Below, piece by piece: positions 19,683 to 29,517 of a DNA stretch of 64,000 nt. Numbering within the stretch: position 1 is the stretch's first letter; the number at the start of each line of letters is the position of its first letter. Both the position numbers and the translations under genes were made by a program. This stretch comes from Planctomycetota bacterium (lineage in GTDB: Bacteria; Planctomycetota; UBA1135; UBA2386): positions 78,358 to 142,357 of the forward strand of contig JACRLW010000053.1 of NCBI GenBank assembly GCA_016235155.1, read 5' to 3'. The notes beneath the pieces are model-generated. The model was given only the letters and a program-made list of their open reading frames with translations, had not been told where the DNA came from and did no database searches.

Positions 19683-21377
19683 ATGCGCTCGCTCCTCACG
19701 ACAGTGTCTGCGTTCGCGGCGTTGAGCTTGCCGCTCGCCGCTCAGACCACATTCCAGCGACTCGACGGCCTCGGTGCCGACAACGCCTACGGACGCTCGG
19801 TCGCTTCGATCGGCGACATCAATGGCGACCAGTTCGACGACTTCATGGTCGGCGCGGATTGGGTCGACTCGAACTCGCAGAACAGCGGCACGGTCTACGT
19901 CTACTCCGGCGCGACGCGCAGTCTGCTGTTCTCGATCGACGGCGATTCGATCGGCGACTTCTTCGGCTTCAGTGTCGCGGGCGGCGGCGACGTCGACGGC
20001 GACGGTGTTCCCGATCTCATCGTCGGCGCCTACGGCGATGAGCCGCTCAACAACCTCGACACCGGAGCGGTCTATGTCTTCTCGGGTCGCACGCAGGCCC
20101 TGATCCATCAGTTCCAGGGAGCCGGGATCGAGTCTCGCCTCGGCTACAGCGTCGGGGGTGCAGGCGACGTCAACGCGGACGGCTACGCGGACATCATCGG
20201 CGGTGCGTACTCCGACAACACCGCGGCGGGTGCCGCGGGACAGGCGATCGTCTGGTCGGGCAAGGACGGCAGCGTGCTGTGGACTTTCAACGGCCTGCTC
20301 GCCGGCCACTACCTCGGCTTCGGTGTGGACGGCGCCGGCGACGTCGATCGCGACGGCTTCGACGACCTGATCGTCGGAGCAGTCGGTGACCCCGCGAACG
20401 GATTCCTCTCGGGCACCGCGTTGATCTACTCGGGCCGCACCGGCGCGCAGAGCTGGCGATTCGACGGCCAAGGCCAGGACCTCCAGGGTGCGAGCGTCGC
20501 CGGCGCGGGCGATGTCGACGGCGACGGCCACGCGGACGTCATCGTCGGCGCGCCCTTCGCCGACGACGGCGGGCTCGACTTCGGTTCGGCACGCGTCTAC
20601 TCGGGTCGCACGGGTGCCTTGCTCTACACGCTGACGCACGGCTCGGTGCCGGGTCTGTTGTTCGGCTATCCGGTCGCCGCAGCGGGCGACGTCGACGGCG
20701 ACGGTCGCGCGGACGTGATGGTCACCGCGTTGCTGGGAACGGTGGGCGCGACGCCGGTGACCGGTGGCGTGTACGTCTACTCGGGTGCGACCGGCGGACT
20801 GATCCAGTCGCTCGGCCTCGGCGGCATCGCCGACGCCTTCGGTTGGGGTCTCGCGAGCGCGGGCGACGTCGATCGCGACGGCTTCGCGGAGATCCTCGTC
20901 GGTGCTCCCTTCGCCGACTTCACCGGCGCACAGGCCGGTTCGGCCTACGTCATCGACCTCAACAACGTCGGCACGCCGCCGCGCTGCTACGAGTTCGGAA
21001 AAGCCTGCCCGGGCAGCAACGGCAAGCTCCCGCACATCGGCTATCGCGGACGTCCAGGGCTCGGCGAGACACTCGAGATCACGCTGCGTGGCGCCCTCTC
21101 CAACGCGCCGGTCGTGATCAACCTCGGCCAGGTCGCGAACCTGCCGCTCGATCCCTACGGCTTCACGAACTGCACGCTCTACGCGACGAACGACGGCTTC
21201 GTGGTCGTCCGCCAGGCCGATCCGCTCGGGCTCTTGAACTTCGATCCGCTCGTCGTTCCGAACAGCCCGATCTTCATCGGCCAGTCGATCTTCGCGCAGT
21301 GGATCTGTCTCGACCCGCTCGCGAATCCGGCCGGCTACGCGTTCTCGAACGCGATGGAGTTCGCGTTCGGCAACTGA
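19683..21377 (+). CDS. Secreted FG-GAP (integrin-alpha-like) repeat protein with Cys-containing C-terminal module
   Basis: Repeats such as GRSVASIGDINGDQFDDFMVGA, FSVAGGGDVDGDGVPDLIVGAYGD, AGDVDRDGFAEILVGAPFADF; C-terminus YEFGKACPGSNGKLP... Confidence 0.9.
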   Translation: MRSLLTTVSAFAALSLPLAAQTTFQRLDGLGADNAYGRSVASIGDINGDQFDDFMVGADWVDSNSQNSGTVYVYSGATRSLLFSIDGDSIGDFFGFSVAGGGDVDGDGVPDLIVGAYGDEPLNNLDTGAVYVFSGRTQALIHQFQGAGIESRLGYSVGGAGDVNADGYADIIGGAYSDNTAAGAAGQAIVWSGKDGSVLWTFNGLLAGHYLGFGVDGAGDVDRDGFDDLIVGAVGDPANGFLSGTALIYSGRTGAQSWRFDGQGQDLQGASVAGAGDVDGDGHADVIVGAPFADDGGLDFGSARVYSGRTGALLYTLTHGSVPGLLFGYPVAAAGDVDGDGRADVMVTALLGTVGATPVTGGVYVYSGATGGLIQSLGLGGIADAFGWGLASAGDVDRDGFAEILVGAPFADFTGAQAGSAYVIDLNNVGTPPRCYEFGKACPGSNGKLPHIGYRGRPGLGETLEITLRGALSNAPVVINLGQVANLPLDPYGFTNCTLYATNDGFVVVRQADPLGLLNFDPLVVPNSPIFIGQSIFAQWICLDPLANPAGYAFSNAMEFAFGN

Positions 21378-21444
21378 GCTTCGTCGACGACGCGTCGGGG
21401 GCCCGGATTCCGTGCGCGCGCTACGCTCCGCGCGCACGACGCAC

Positions 21445-22647
21445 ATGGATCCGACCATCGACGACCCTCTGCTCGCCTGGCGCTCGGAGTTCCCGATCGT
21501 CGAGCGGACGAACTACCAGATCAGCAACTCGCTCGGCGCGATGCCGCGCCGCGCCCGTGCGCGCCTGACGGAGTACGCGGACTCGTGGGAGGAGCAGGGG
21601 GTGCGCGCATGGGGCGATCGCTGGTGGAACCTCCAGTTCGAGTTCGCCGCCGAGATCGAGAAGATCCTCGGCGTCGCGCCGCGCACGGTGTCGATGCACC
21701 AGAACGTGGCGATGGCGTCACAGGCGATCCTGTCCTGCTTCGACTTCGCCGCGCCGCGCAACCGCATCGTCTACAGCGAACTGAACTTCCCGTCCGTGAT
21801 GTACCTGTACGAGCAACAGGTCCGTCACGGCGCGGAGATCGTGCGCGTGCCGTCGGATGACGGCATCACGATCGACACGCAGCGCATGGTCGACGCGATC
21901 GACGAGCGCACGCTGCTGGTCCCGATCAGTCACGTCCTGTTCCGCAGCGGCTACGTGCAGGACGTGCGCGCGATCGTCGCGAAGGCACGCCGCGTCGGTG
22001 CGTTCGTCGTCCTCGACGTGTTCCAGTCGATCGGAGCACTCCCGCTCACGCTCGCGGACCAGGGTGTGCACGCGGTGGTCGGCGGCGCACTCAAGTACCT
22101 GTGCGGCGGTCCGGGCAACTGCTTCCTCTACGTCCATGAAGACGAGCGACGTTCGCTACGCCCGGGCTTCACGGGCTGGGCGGCCCACAAGGACCCCTTC
22201 GCGTTCTCGACCGCGGGCCAGGACTTCCGCGACGACGGCGGCCGCTTCCTCAACGGCACGCCGAACGTGCCGGCCCTGTTCGCCGGCATCGAAGGCGTGC
22301 GCATCGTCGCCGAGATCGGTCCGACGGCGATCCGACAGAAGAGCCTGCGCATGACCAAGAAGATGATCGAGCGCTGCGACCGACACGGCTTCACGCTCCG
22401 CTCGCCACGCCCCGCGGAGCAGCGCGGCAACCACGTCTCCGTCGACGTTCCGCACGGCTACGAGGTCTGCCAGGCCCTCAACGCGCGCGACGTCGTCTGC
22501 GACTACCGACCGGGCGCCGGAATCCGCTTCTCGCCGCACTTCTACACGCGCGACGCCGAGGCAGTCGCCGCGGTGGACGCGGTCGCCGAGATCATCGAGT
22601 CGGGCGCCCATCGGCCATGGATCGGTCAGCCGAAGAAGCCCGGCTGA
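21445..22647 (+). CDS. Class V aminotransferase, kynureninase-like
   Basis: NYQISNSLGAMPRRARARLTEYADSWEEQGVRAWGDRWWNL...RNRIVYSELNFPSVMYLYEQ; PLP-fold family; substrate not provable from sequence. Confidence 0.75.
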   Translation: MDPTIDDPLLAWRSEFPIVERTNYQISNSLGAMPRRARARLTEYADSWEEQGVRAWGDRWWNLQFEFAAEIEKILGVAPRTVSMHQNVAMASQAILSCFDFAAPRNRIVYSELNFPSVMYLYEQQVRHGAEIVRVPSDDGITIDTQRMVDAIDERTLLVPISHVLFRSGYVQDVRAIVAKARRVGAFVVLDVFQSIGALPLTLADQGVHAVVGGALKYLCGGPGNCFLYVHEDERRSLRPGFTGWAAHKDPFAFSTAGQDFRDDGGRFLNGTPNVPALFAGIEGVRIVAEIGPTAIRQKSLRMTKKMIERCDRHGFTLRSPRPAEQRGNHVSVDVPHGYEVCQALNARDVVCDYRPGAGIRFSPHFYTRDAEAVAAVDAVAEIIESGAHRPWIGQPKKPG

Positions 22648-23004
22648 GGCGACTTCCCCGGTCCGACGCCGTCGCTAGAATCCGCCCCGTTCCCGGTCGT
22701 GCGAAGCGACGGCAGGGACCCGCGATGCGGGGCCTTCCCATCCGATCCGCCGAGATGGACGACACGAGCCAAGATCACGACCGACGTCGCATGGATCCCG
22801 ATCCGTGCAGCCGAGAGTCGGGCGCCGGACCGGGCAGCGCCGAAACCACGACCTTCCGGGAGCGCGCTTGGCGGCGACGCGCACCCTTCGTTCGCAGTGC
22901 GGGTGATCCGGCGCGTGCCCGATCCCCGGCGAGCCGCGCGGACCGGGTCGAAGCGGACATCGTGCCGCTCGGCGATCGCGGTCCATCCCTCGCGAGAAAG
23001 ACCC

Positions 23005-23370
23005 ATGGGAAAGCGACTCTTCGTCGGCAACCTCTCCTACGACACGACTGAAGACACCCTGCTCGAGCACTTCCAGAAGGACGGGCGGCAGGTGGCGAGC
23101 TGCAAGATCATGACGGACCGCGACACCGGCCGTTCGCGCGGCTTCGCGTTCGTCGAGTTCGCGACCGACGAGGAGGCGGCCGCAGCGATCACCGCGATGA
23201 ACGGCGTCGAAATCGACGGCCGGCCGATGCGCGTGAACGAAGCCCAGGATCGTCCCGCGCGTCCCGCAGGTGGCGGCGGTGGTGGCGGCGGCGGTGGCCG
23301 GCGCGGCGGTGGCGGTGGTGGCGGCGGCGGACATCGCGATCGCGGTAGCCGCGACTCCGAGAAGTGGTGA
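23005..23370 (+). CDS. RRM-domain RNA-binding protein with Gly/Arg-rich tail
   Basis: RNP2 KRLFVGNLSY and RNP1 RSRGFAFVEF motifs; tail [33 protein letters not shown]. Confidence 0.92.
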   Translation: MGKRLFVGNLSYDTTEDTLLEHFQKDGRQVASCKIMTDRDTGRSRGFAFVEFATDEEAAAAITAMNGVEIDGRPMRVNEAQDRPARPAGGGGGGGGGGRRGGGGGGGGGHRDRGSRDSEKW

Positions 23371-23400
23371 CCGCCGCGCGCGCGTAGCATCGCGCCGCCG

Positions 23401-24045
23401 ATGACTCGCCGCATCTGGGACATCTCCGAGCCGATCTCGCCCGCGACCGCCGTCTTCCCCGGCGACACACCCTTCTCTTCGGAGTGGGTGCTTCGCATGG
23501 ATGCCGGCGCTTCGTGCAACGTGTCGACGATCCGGATGTCCGCGCATTGCGGCACCCACACCGACGCACCCTTGCACTTCGCCTCGGGCGCGCCGTCGAT
23601 CGCCGAGGTCGGTCTCGAGCGCTACGTCGGGCCGTGCCGCGTGATCGCGGTCGCGGGTCGTGGTGATCCGCCGCTCGTCCCGGCCGAAGCGTTGGGCGAC
23701 CGAGAGCTGCGCGGCGCCGAGCGCGTGCTGCTGAAGACCCGCGATCGCCACGACCACACGGTCTTCGTGCCGGCGTTCACCGCTCTCGGGCCCGACGCCG
23801 CGCGCCGGCTCGCGCAGGCCGGGGTGAAGCTCGTCGGTCTCGACACGCCGAGCATGGATCACGCGACGTCGAAGGAACTCGCCGCGCATCACGTGCTGTT
23901 CACGGGCGGCGTCGCGATCCTCGAGAACCTCGATCTGTCCGCCGTGCCGCCCGGCGACTACGAACTGATCGCGTTGCCGCTGCGGATCGTCGGCGGCGAC
24001 TCGTCTCCCGTACGCGCGATCCTGCGTGAGTTGCCCGAGCGATGA
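23401..24045 (+). CDS. Cyclase family protein, kynurenine formamidase (KynB)-like
   Basis: WDISEPISPATAVFPGDTPF...AHCGTHTDAPLHF...MDHATSKELAAHHVLFTGGVAILENLDLSAVPPGDYELIALPLRI. Confidence 0.8.
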   Translation: MTRRIWDISEPISPATAVFPGDTPFSSEWVLRMDAGASCNVSTIRMSAHCGTHTDAPLHFASGAPSIAEVGLERYVGPCRVIAVAGRGDPPLVPAEALGDRELRGAERVLLKTRDRHDHTVFVPAFTALGPDAARRLAQAGVKLVGLDTPSMDHATSKELAAHHVLFTGGVAILENLDLSAVPPGDYELIALPLRIVGGDSSPVRAILRELPER

Positions 24046-25124
24046 CCCGACTGCTCGCTTCCACCGTCCCGTTCCTCGTCGCGTCGCTCGCCGTTGCCTG
24101 TCATCTGCGGCAGGAGAATGGCGAGACGACCCGAACCTCCCTGCTGCCGATCGCCCAGAGCGCACCGGGCACGGAACTGACGTTCGCGTTCTGGAACGTC
24201 GAAAACCTCTTCGACTCCGAAGACGACCCGTCGAACGCGGGCGACGACGAGTACCTCCCCGCGCGCGAATGGACGCCCGAGCGGTACGCGCTCAAGCTCG
24301 ACCACGTGGCGGGGGAGATCAAGGAAGTGGCGCCGCACGTGATCGGCTTCGCCGAGGTCGAGAACCAGCGCGTGCTCGACGACCTCGTCGCACAGCCTGC
24401 TCTCGCGGGCCAGAGCTTCACCGTCGTCCACCGTGAGTCGCCCGACCCGCGGGGCATCGACGTCGCGCTCGCCTTCCGCGCGCCCTTCGAACTCGACGGC
24501 GGTGACGACGCCGTCGTCCTCCATCCCGTGCGACGCGCGAGCGGGCCATCACGCAGCGTGCTCGAGGTCCGCCTGCGCGCGGGCGATGCGCGACTCGTGG
24601 TGTTCGTCAACCACTGGCCGTCGCGCGGCAGCGATCGCGACGGTTCCTTCCGCGCCGTCGCGGGAGCGGTCTGCAAGGCCGCGGCCCTCGCGGCCATCGA
24701 ACGCGAGAAGGCCGCCGGCCGCGACGCCGACGTGCTGATCGTCGGCGACTTCAACGACGACCCCTGGGATGCCTCGATCGTCACGGCACTCGGAGCGGTC
24801 CGCAGTCGCAACGCCGCGCTGAATCGCCGCGACGGCACGCCGCTCTGGAACGCGTCCTGGCCGCTGCTCGCAACGCCCGATCTCGGCACCCTCTACTACA
24901 ACCCCGAGTGGACCTGGAACGTCTTCGACCAATGCATCCTCTCGCGCGGGATGCTCGACGCGACGGGCTTCACGTACGTCGACGGTTCGCTCCACGTGCA
25001 CGCGCCGGACAAGTTGCGCGACGACTTGCGTCGCCCGAAGTGGTTCCGCCGCGGACGCGGCGGCAAGTGGGACGAGGGCTACAGCGATCACTTCATGATC
25101 GCGGGGCGCTTGATCACGAAGTGA
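24042..25124 (+). CDS. Endonuclease/exonuclease/phosphatase family lipoprotein
   Basis: Lipobox SLAVAC; LTFAFWNVENLFD, IGFAEVENQRVL, NHWPSRGSD, VGDFNDDPWD, SDHFMI motifs. Confidence 0.88.
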   Translation: MTRLLASTVPFLVASLAVACHLRQENGETTRTSLLPIAQSAPGTELTFAFWNVENLFDSEDDPSNAGDDEYLPAREWTPERYALKLDHVAGEIKEVAPHVIGFAEVENQRVLDDLVAQPALAGQSFTVVHRESPDPRGIDVALAFRAPFELDGGDDAVVLHPVRRASGPSRSVLEVRLRAGDARLVVFVNHWPSRGSDRDGSFRAVAGAVCKAAALAAIEREKAAGRDADVLIVGDFNDDPWDASIVTALGAVRSRNAALNRRDGTPLWNASWPLLATPDLGTLYYNPEWTWNVFDQCILSRGMLDATGFTYVDGSLHVHAPDKLRDDLRRPKWFRRGRGGKWDEGYSDHFMIAGRLITK

Positions 25125-26436
25125 CCGAGCGCCGGCGGATGACGGCGGCGAAGAAGCCGTCCATTCCGTGCACGTGCGGTCTCAACCGCAGGAAGGTCCC
25201 GCTCGGATCGGTGATCGGCGCCGCGGCTTCCTTGCCGAGGATCTCCTTGACGCGCACGAGCTCGAGGCCCGGATCGCGTGCGAGCACGCGCTCGACCTGC
25301 CGTTCGTTCTCCGCCGCGAACAGCGTGCAGGTCGAGTAGATCACGCGCGCGCCGACCTGGAGGTGCGCGAGCGCACGGTCGAGCAGCATCGCCTGCGTCG
25401 CCTGCAAGTTCGGAAACGCGACGGTGCGCAACGACCAGCGCGCATCGGGACGGCGCCGCCACGAGCCGATGCCCGTGCACGGCACGTCGAGCAGGATGCG
25501 ATCGGCGCTACGGGCGAACGCGGCGACCTCTTCCGGCCAGCCGTCCTCGGCGACGACGAGCGATCGCACGTTCGACGTCCCCGCGCGCCGCCGCCGCTCG
25601 ACCAGGCTCGCGATGCGTTGGTCGTGCGGATCGACGGCGAGCACCTCGCCCTGGTTCTTCAGCGCGGCGGCGAGCGCGAGCGTCTTGCCGCCGGCGCCGG
25701 CGCAGGCGTCCAGCACGCGCCCGCGCGGAGGCGGTGCGACGACGTGGCACACCAGCTGGCTCGCCTCGTCCTGTTGTTCGAAGCTGCCGTCCTGGAACGC
25801 CTTGCTCGAGAACAGCGAGAGCGCGCCCGCGACGACCAGCCCGTGCGGCGCGTGTGGCGTCGGCCGCGTGGCGACGCCTTCGTCCGCCAGCCGCCGCGCG
25901 AGTTCGTCGCGGTCTTTGACCTTCAGCGTGTTCGCCCGCAGTGTCAGCGGCGGCTCCTCGTTCAGGCTCTTCGCGATCGCCGCGGCTTCGTCCGCGAACT
26001 CCTCGCGGAATCGCGCGGCAATCCAGTCATGCATCGACCAGGTCAGGCCGAAGCGCGTGTCGGGGTCGCGTGCGCGCGCGATGCGCGCATCGACGCTCGT
26101 CACGAACTGCCAGTCGATGCGCGGCAGGCGACGGCTCGCCTCGGGGACATCGATCTCCAAGTCGAGCAACATCGCGCACACGTGGCGCGCAGGCTCGACG
26201 AGTGCTTCCGGCATCACGCGCTGCTCGCCGCGCCCGCGCAACGCGCCGTCGAGTGCGAAGTCGAGGCGTCGCTCCTGCTGGAGCACGCGGTAGCAGCGGC
26301 GTGCGACGAGCCGTCGATCCTCGGCGGACAGTCCGAGCGCCGGCAACGCGTCGCCGAGGACTTCGCGCAATCGCCGATCCTCGCGCTGGCTCCTCAGCCG
26401 CAGCTCGACGGCGAGCTCATCCAGGCGCGCGTCCAA
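25114..26436 (-). CDS. RsmB/NOP-type SAM-dependent RNA m5C methyltransferase
   Basis: VLDACAGAGGKTLALAA, ILLDVPCTGIGSWRRRPDARW, YSTCTLFAAENERQV motifs; TTG start at 26436 inferred next to upstream stop. Confidence 0.88.
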   Translation of the reverse strand: MDARLDELAVELRLRSQREDRRLREVLGDALPALGLSAEDRRLVARRCYRVLQQERRLDFALDGALRGRGEQRVMPEALVEPARHVCAMLLDLEIDVPEASRRLPRIDWQFVTSVDARIARARDPDTRFGLTWSMHDWIAARFREEFADEAAAIAKSLNEEPPLTLRANTLKVKDRDELARRLADEGVATRPTPHAPHGLVVAGALSLFSSKAFQDGSFEQQDEASQLVCHVVAPPPRGRVLDACAGAGGKTLALAAALKNQGEVLAVDPHDQRIASLVERRRRAGTSNVRSLVVAEDGWPEEVAAFARSADRILLDVPCTGIGSWRRRPDARWSLRTVAFPNLQATQAMLLDRALAHLQVGARVIYSTCTLFAAENERQVERVLARDPGLELVRVKEILGKEAAAPITDPSGTFLRLRPHVHGMDGFFAAVIRRRSVTS

Positions 26437-26437
26437 G

Positions 26438-29005
26438 TCAGCGCAGGCGGCGGAAGCCGGAAGCCCGCACGCGGCTGATCTGCTGCATCGGCTCGAGCGC
26501 GAAGTCGAGTCCTTGCAGATTCGTCGCGTCCGACGCGACGTCGACCAGCGCGGGCGAGTCGGAGTTGGGCCAGATCCCGAACAACTCGCCGTCATCGCCG
26601 ATGAGGCCGTCGTTGTCGCGGTCGGTGCCGGCGACGAGCAGGTAGCTCCCGACGGCGATCAGCGACTGCGACGACGACTGCATGGTGAACGCGAAGCTCT
26701 GTGCCGCCGCGGTCTGGGTCTGGAAGACCGTGTCGAGCGTGTCGAAGTCGACGAGCAGCACGTAGACCGTGTCGGTGTTCGACGCCGTGCCGACCGACAT
26801 CGACACCGTCACGCGCTTGCCCGTCGCGTTGGTCGACGCGACGTCGAGGAAGGCGTGGTACTCGCCCGCGGGCAACGAGCCGCGCGTCGCGACGAGGTCG
26901 ACGCGATCGTGGGTGATCGGACCGCCGCCCGCCGCCGCGACGAAGGTCGCCGCGAGCCAACCGGTCGGCTCACCGGCCGCGTAGCCGATCGCGCTCGTGC
27001 CGACCGAGACCGCGAGCGTGCCCGTGCCGTCGTTGAACAAGCCGACCTGCGTGGCACTCGTCGTCGCGCCGAGGTTCACGCCGCTGGGGCTCGCGCGGAG
27101 CAGGGGTCCGATCGGAAACGAGTTCGCGGCATCGCGGAGCGCCGCGACCGGATCGATGAGACCGAAGCCGAAGGTGTTGTCGCGGCCGGCCGCGCCGAGG
27201 TCCTTCGCGTTGGTCGTGATCAGGGCTTCGAGCTGCGCCGGCGTGAACGTGCCGTCGATCGCGAGCAACAACGACGCGAGCCCCGCGACGTGCGGGCACG
27301 CCATCGACGTGCCGTTCTCGAACACGAAGATCGGGTTGCGGTTCACGTCGACGGAGCACGACAGCACGCCGTCGGGGTAGTTGTCCCCGTTCTGGTCGAC
27401 GCTCATGTCGCCGCCCGGCGCGACGACGTCCACCGTCGGCCCGGTGTTGGAGTACGGCGCGAGCTGTTCGTCGAAGCGCACGGCGCCGACCGAGAGGTTG
27501 CTGGGATACGAAGCGGGGTACCCGGGCGTGCTGGTCGCGTCGTTGCCCGCCGCGCAGACGACGAACAAGCCGGCGTTGCGCGCATCGGCGTAGACCTGCT
27601 GCTCCACCGAACTGCTCGACGGCCCGCCGAGGCTCATGTTCAAGACGTCGGCGCGGCCGCGCGGTACCGCGGGTGCTTGCGGTGTCGTGCCCGATGCGTT
27701 GGGCAGACCCGCCGCGTACTTCACCGCCTCCATGATGTCGGCGGAGGTCCCGCCGCCTTGCCCCAGCGCGCGCAGCGCCATCAGCTTGCAGTTCCAATCC
27801 ATGCCGGCGACGCCGCTGCCGTTGTTGCTGCGCGCGCCGATGGTCCCCGCGACGTGCGTGCCGTGCCAACTGCTGTTCGGCGGTTGCGCGAGATCGCCGG
27901 CATCTTCGGGATCGTTGTCGATGCCGTTGCCGTCGCGCGCGCGCGTCGCCGAGCTGATGAAGTCGAAACCCTGCACGAGCCGTCCCGAGAACTCGGGATG
28001 CGAACTGACGATGCCGGTGTCGATGATCGCGACGACGACGGACGAACTGCCGGTCGTCTCGTTCCAGGCCTGATCCATGCGGAGCTGCGCGTAGTGCCAC
28101 TGCAGGCGGTAGTGCGGATCGTTCGGCTCGAGCGATGCGGCGGCGAAGCGCAGCCAGTTCGGACTCGCGGCGCGCACGCCGGGCCGAGCCTCGGCACGCA
28201 GCGCGGCGAGGCAGGTCTCCATCTCGAGGCTCCACTCGAGCGGTGCACCGCTCGTCACGCTCTGCAGCGCCGCGGATCCGACGACGCGGTGCACGCTGAT
28301 CTCGCTCGCTCCGCACGGTGAGACCGGCTCGGACTCGAGACCCGCGGCCGCGAACTCGACGGGATCGATGGCCACGGCCGCGATGCGGCGCATCACGACG
28401 ACCTCACCGCTTGCCATCGGGTGTTGGGCTCCGAGCCATGCGGCTTGCGCGGCATCGCGCCGTTCGCGCGTGTTCGCGGGCACCGGCACTTCGATCGCGG
28501 CGCCGTCGATCGCGCCGGCATCCGTGGCGAGAGCGTCGATCGACCATCGCGCCGCCGTCGGGCCGCCCGCGACGCAGAGATCGAGTTCCATCGCCTCACC
28601 GACCGCGAGCACGCAGGTCGCCCCCGGAGCGAGCCGCGCCGCGAGACGTCCGGTCGCGGTCTCGAGCAGGAACAGCGCCGAGCCGTCCCCCGCGTCGAAC
28701 GCGATACGCAACCAACTTGGCGCGAGCGTGACGCGTCGTACGTCGCGCGGATCGTCGCCGCCGACCACGCCCTCGAGGTGACGCAGTGCGACCAGGGCAC
28801 CGGCGTCTACGGCATGGGCGCGATCGTCGTCGCCGCGCTCGTCCAGGACCTGCCACCCGCCGCTGCCGCTCTGCGGGATCGTGAGCGTGCCCGACAGCCG
28901 CGGGCCCGACGGTCCGCCGCCGCCGCCGCCACCTCCGCAGCCGGCGAGGACGACGCAGGACAACGTCGCGGCGAGGAACGAAGCGAAGGGCAGTGTGGGG
29001 CGCAT
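26438..29005 (-). CDS. S8 (subtilisin-like) serine protease, lipoprotein
   Basis: Lipobox VVLAGC followed by GGGGGGGG; catalytic motifs VVAIIDTGIVSSHPEFSG, WHGTHVAGTIGA, NGTSMACPHVAGLASLLLA. Confidence 0.93.
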   Translation of the reverse strand: MRPTLPFASFLAATLSCVVLAGCGGGGGGGGPSGPRLSGTLTIPQSGSGGWQVLDERGDDDRAHAVDAGALVALRHLEGVVGGDDPRDVRRVTLAPSWLRIAFDAGDGSALFLLETATGRLAARLAPGATCVLAVGEAMELDLCVAGGPTAARWSIDALATDAGAIDGAAIEVPVPANTRERRDAAQAAWLGAQHPMASGEVVVMRRIAAVAIDPVEFAAAGLESEPVSPCGASEISVHRVVGSAALQSVTSGAPLEWSLEMETCLAALRAEARPGVRAASPNWLRFAAASLEPNDPHYRLQWHYAQLRMDQAWNETTGSSSVVVAIIDTGIVSSHPEFSGRLVQGFDFISSATRARDGNGIDNDPEDAGDLAQPPNSSWHGTHVAGTIGARSNNGSGVAGMDWNCKLMALRALGQGGGTSADIMEAVKYAAGLPNASGTTPQAPAVPRGRADVLNMSLGGPSSSSVEQQVYADARNAGLFVVCAAGNDATSTPGYPASYPSNLSVGAVRFDEQLAPYSNTGPTVDVVAPGGDMSVDQNGDNYPDGVLSCSVDVNRNPIFVFENGTSMACPHVAGLASLLLAIDGTFTPAQLEALITTNAKDLGAAGRDNTFGFGLIDPVAALRDAANSFPIGPLLRASPSGVNLGATTSATQVGLFNDGTGTLAVSVGTSAIGYAAGEPTGWLAATFVAAAGGGPITHDRVDLVATRGSLPAGEYHAFLDVASTNATGKRVTVSMSVGTASNTDTVYVLLVDFDTLDTVFQTQTAAAQSFAFTMQSSSQSLIAVGSYLLVAGTDRDNDGLIGDDGELFGIWPNSDSPALVDVASDATNLQGLDFALEPMQQISRVRASGFRRLR

Positions 29006-29108
29006 GGTCGAGTTCCCGTCGGGAGCGACGCGGCATTCAAGCGCGCGCGTCCCGAGTCGTCGACCGCCGCCTTGCCGCGGCACCTTCGCTCGCGCACGCT
29101 TCGCGGGC

Positions 29109-29513
29109 ATGAAGCGTCCGATCAACCCCGGCGAACTCTGCAAGCCGAGCGGCTTCCAGCACGGCTGGCTCGTCGAGAGCGGCGGCGGCGCGCGCACGCT
29201 CTATCTCGCCGGTCAATGCGACTACGACCAGGCGGGCGCCGTGCGTCGTCGCGGCGACCTCGCCGGCCAGGTCCGCGGCGCGATGGAGAACATCGGCTTC
29301 GTCCTGCGCGACGCCGGCATGGCCTTCGACGACGTCGTGCAGCTCAATCTCTACGTGCGCAGTCGCGACGACTACGTCACCGCGCGCCGCGAGATCGGCG
29401 CCGCCTGGAAGCAGATCTGCGGTCGCCACTACCCGGCGATGGCGCTGTTCATGGTGATGTCGCTGCTCGATCCCGACGCGTTGGTCGAGATCCAGGGCAT
29501 CGCGGCCCAGTGA
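29109..29513 (+). CDS. RidA (YjgF/YER057c/UK114) family protein
   Basis: LYLAGQCDYDQAG, GDLAGQVRGAMENIGFVLRDAGMAFDDVVQLNLYV, YPAMALFMVMSLLDPDALVEIQGIA. Confidence 0.85.
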   Translation: MKRPINPGELCKPSGFQHGWLVESGGGARTLYLAGQCDYDQAGAVRRRGDLAGQVRGAMENIGFVLRDAGMAFDDVVQLNLYVRSRDDYVTARREIGAAWKQICGRHYPAMALFMVMSLLDPDALVEIQGIAAQ

Positions 29514-29517
29514 ACCG

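Noticed and set aside
23265-23345. GGC/GGT-rich run as a possible structured noncoding repeat
   Set aside because: It is in frame as the glycine-rich tail of the RRM protein, a common architecture.
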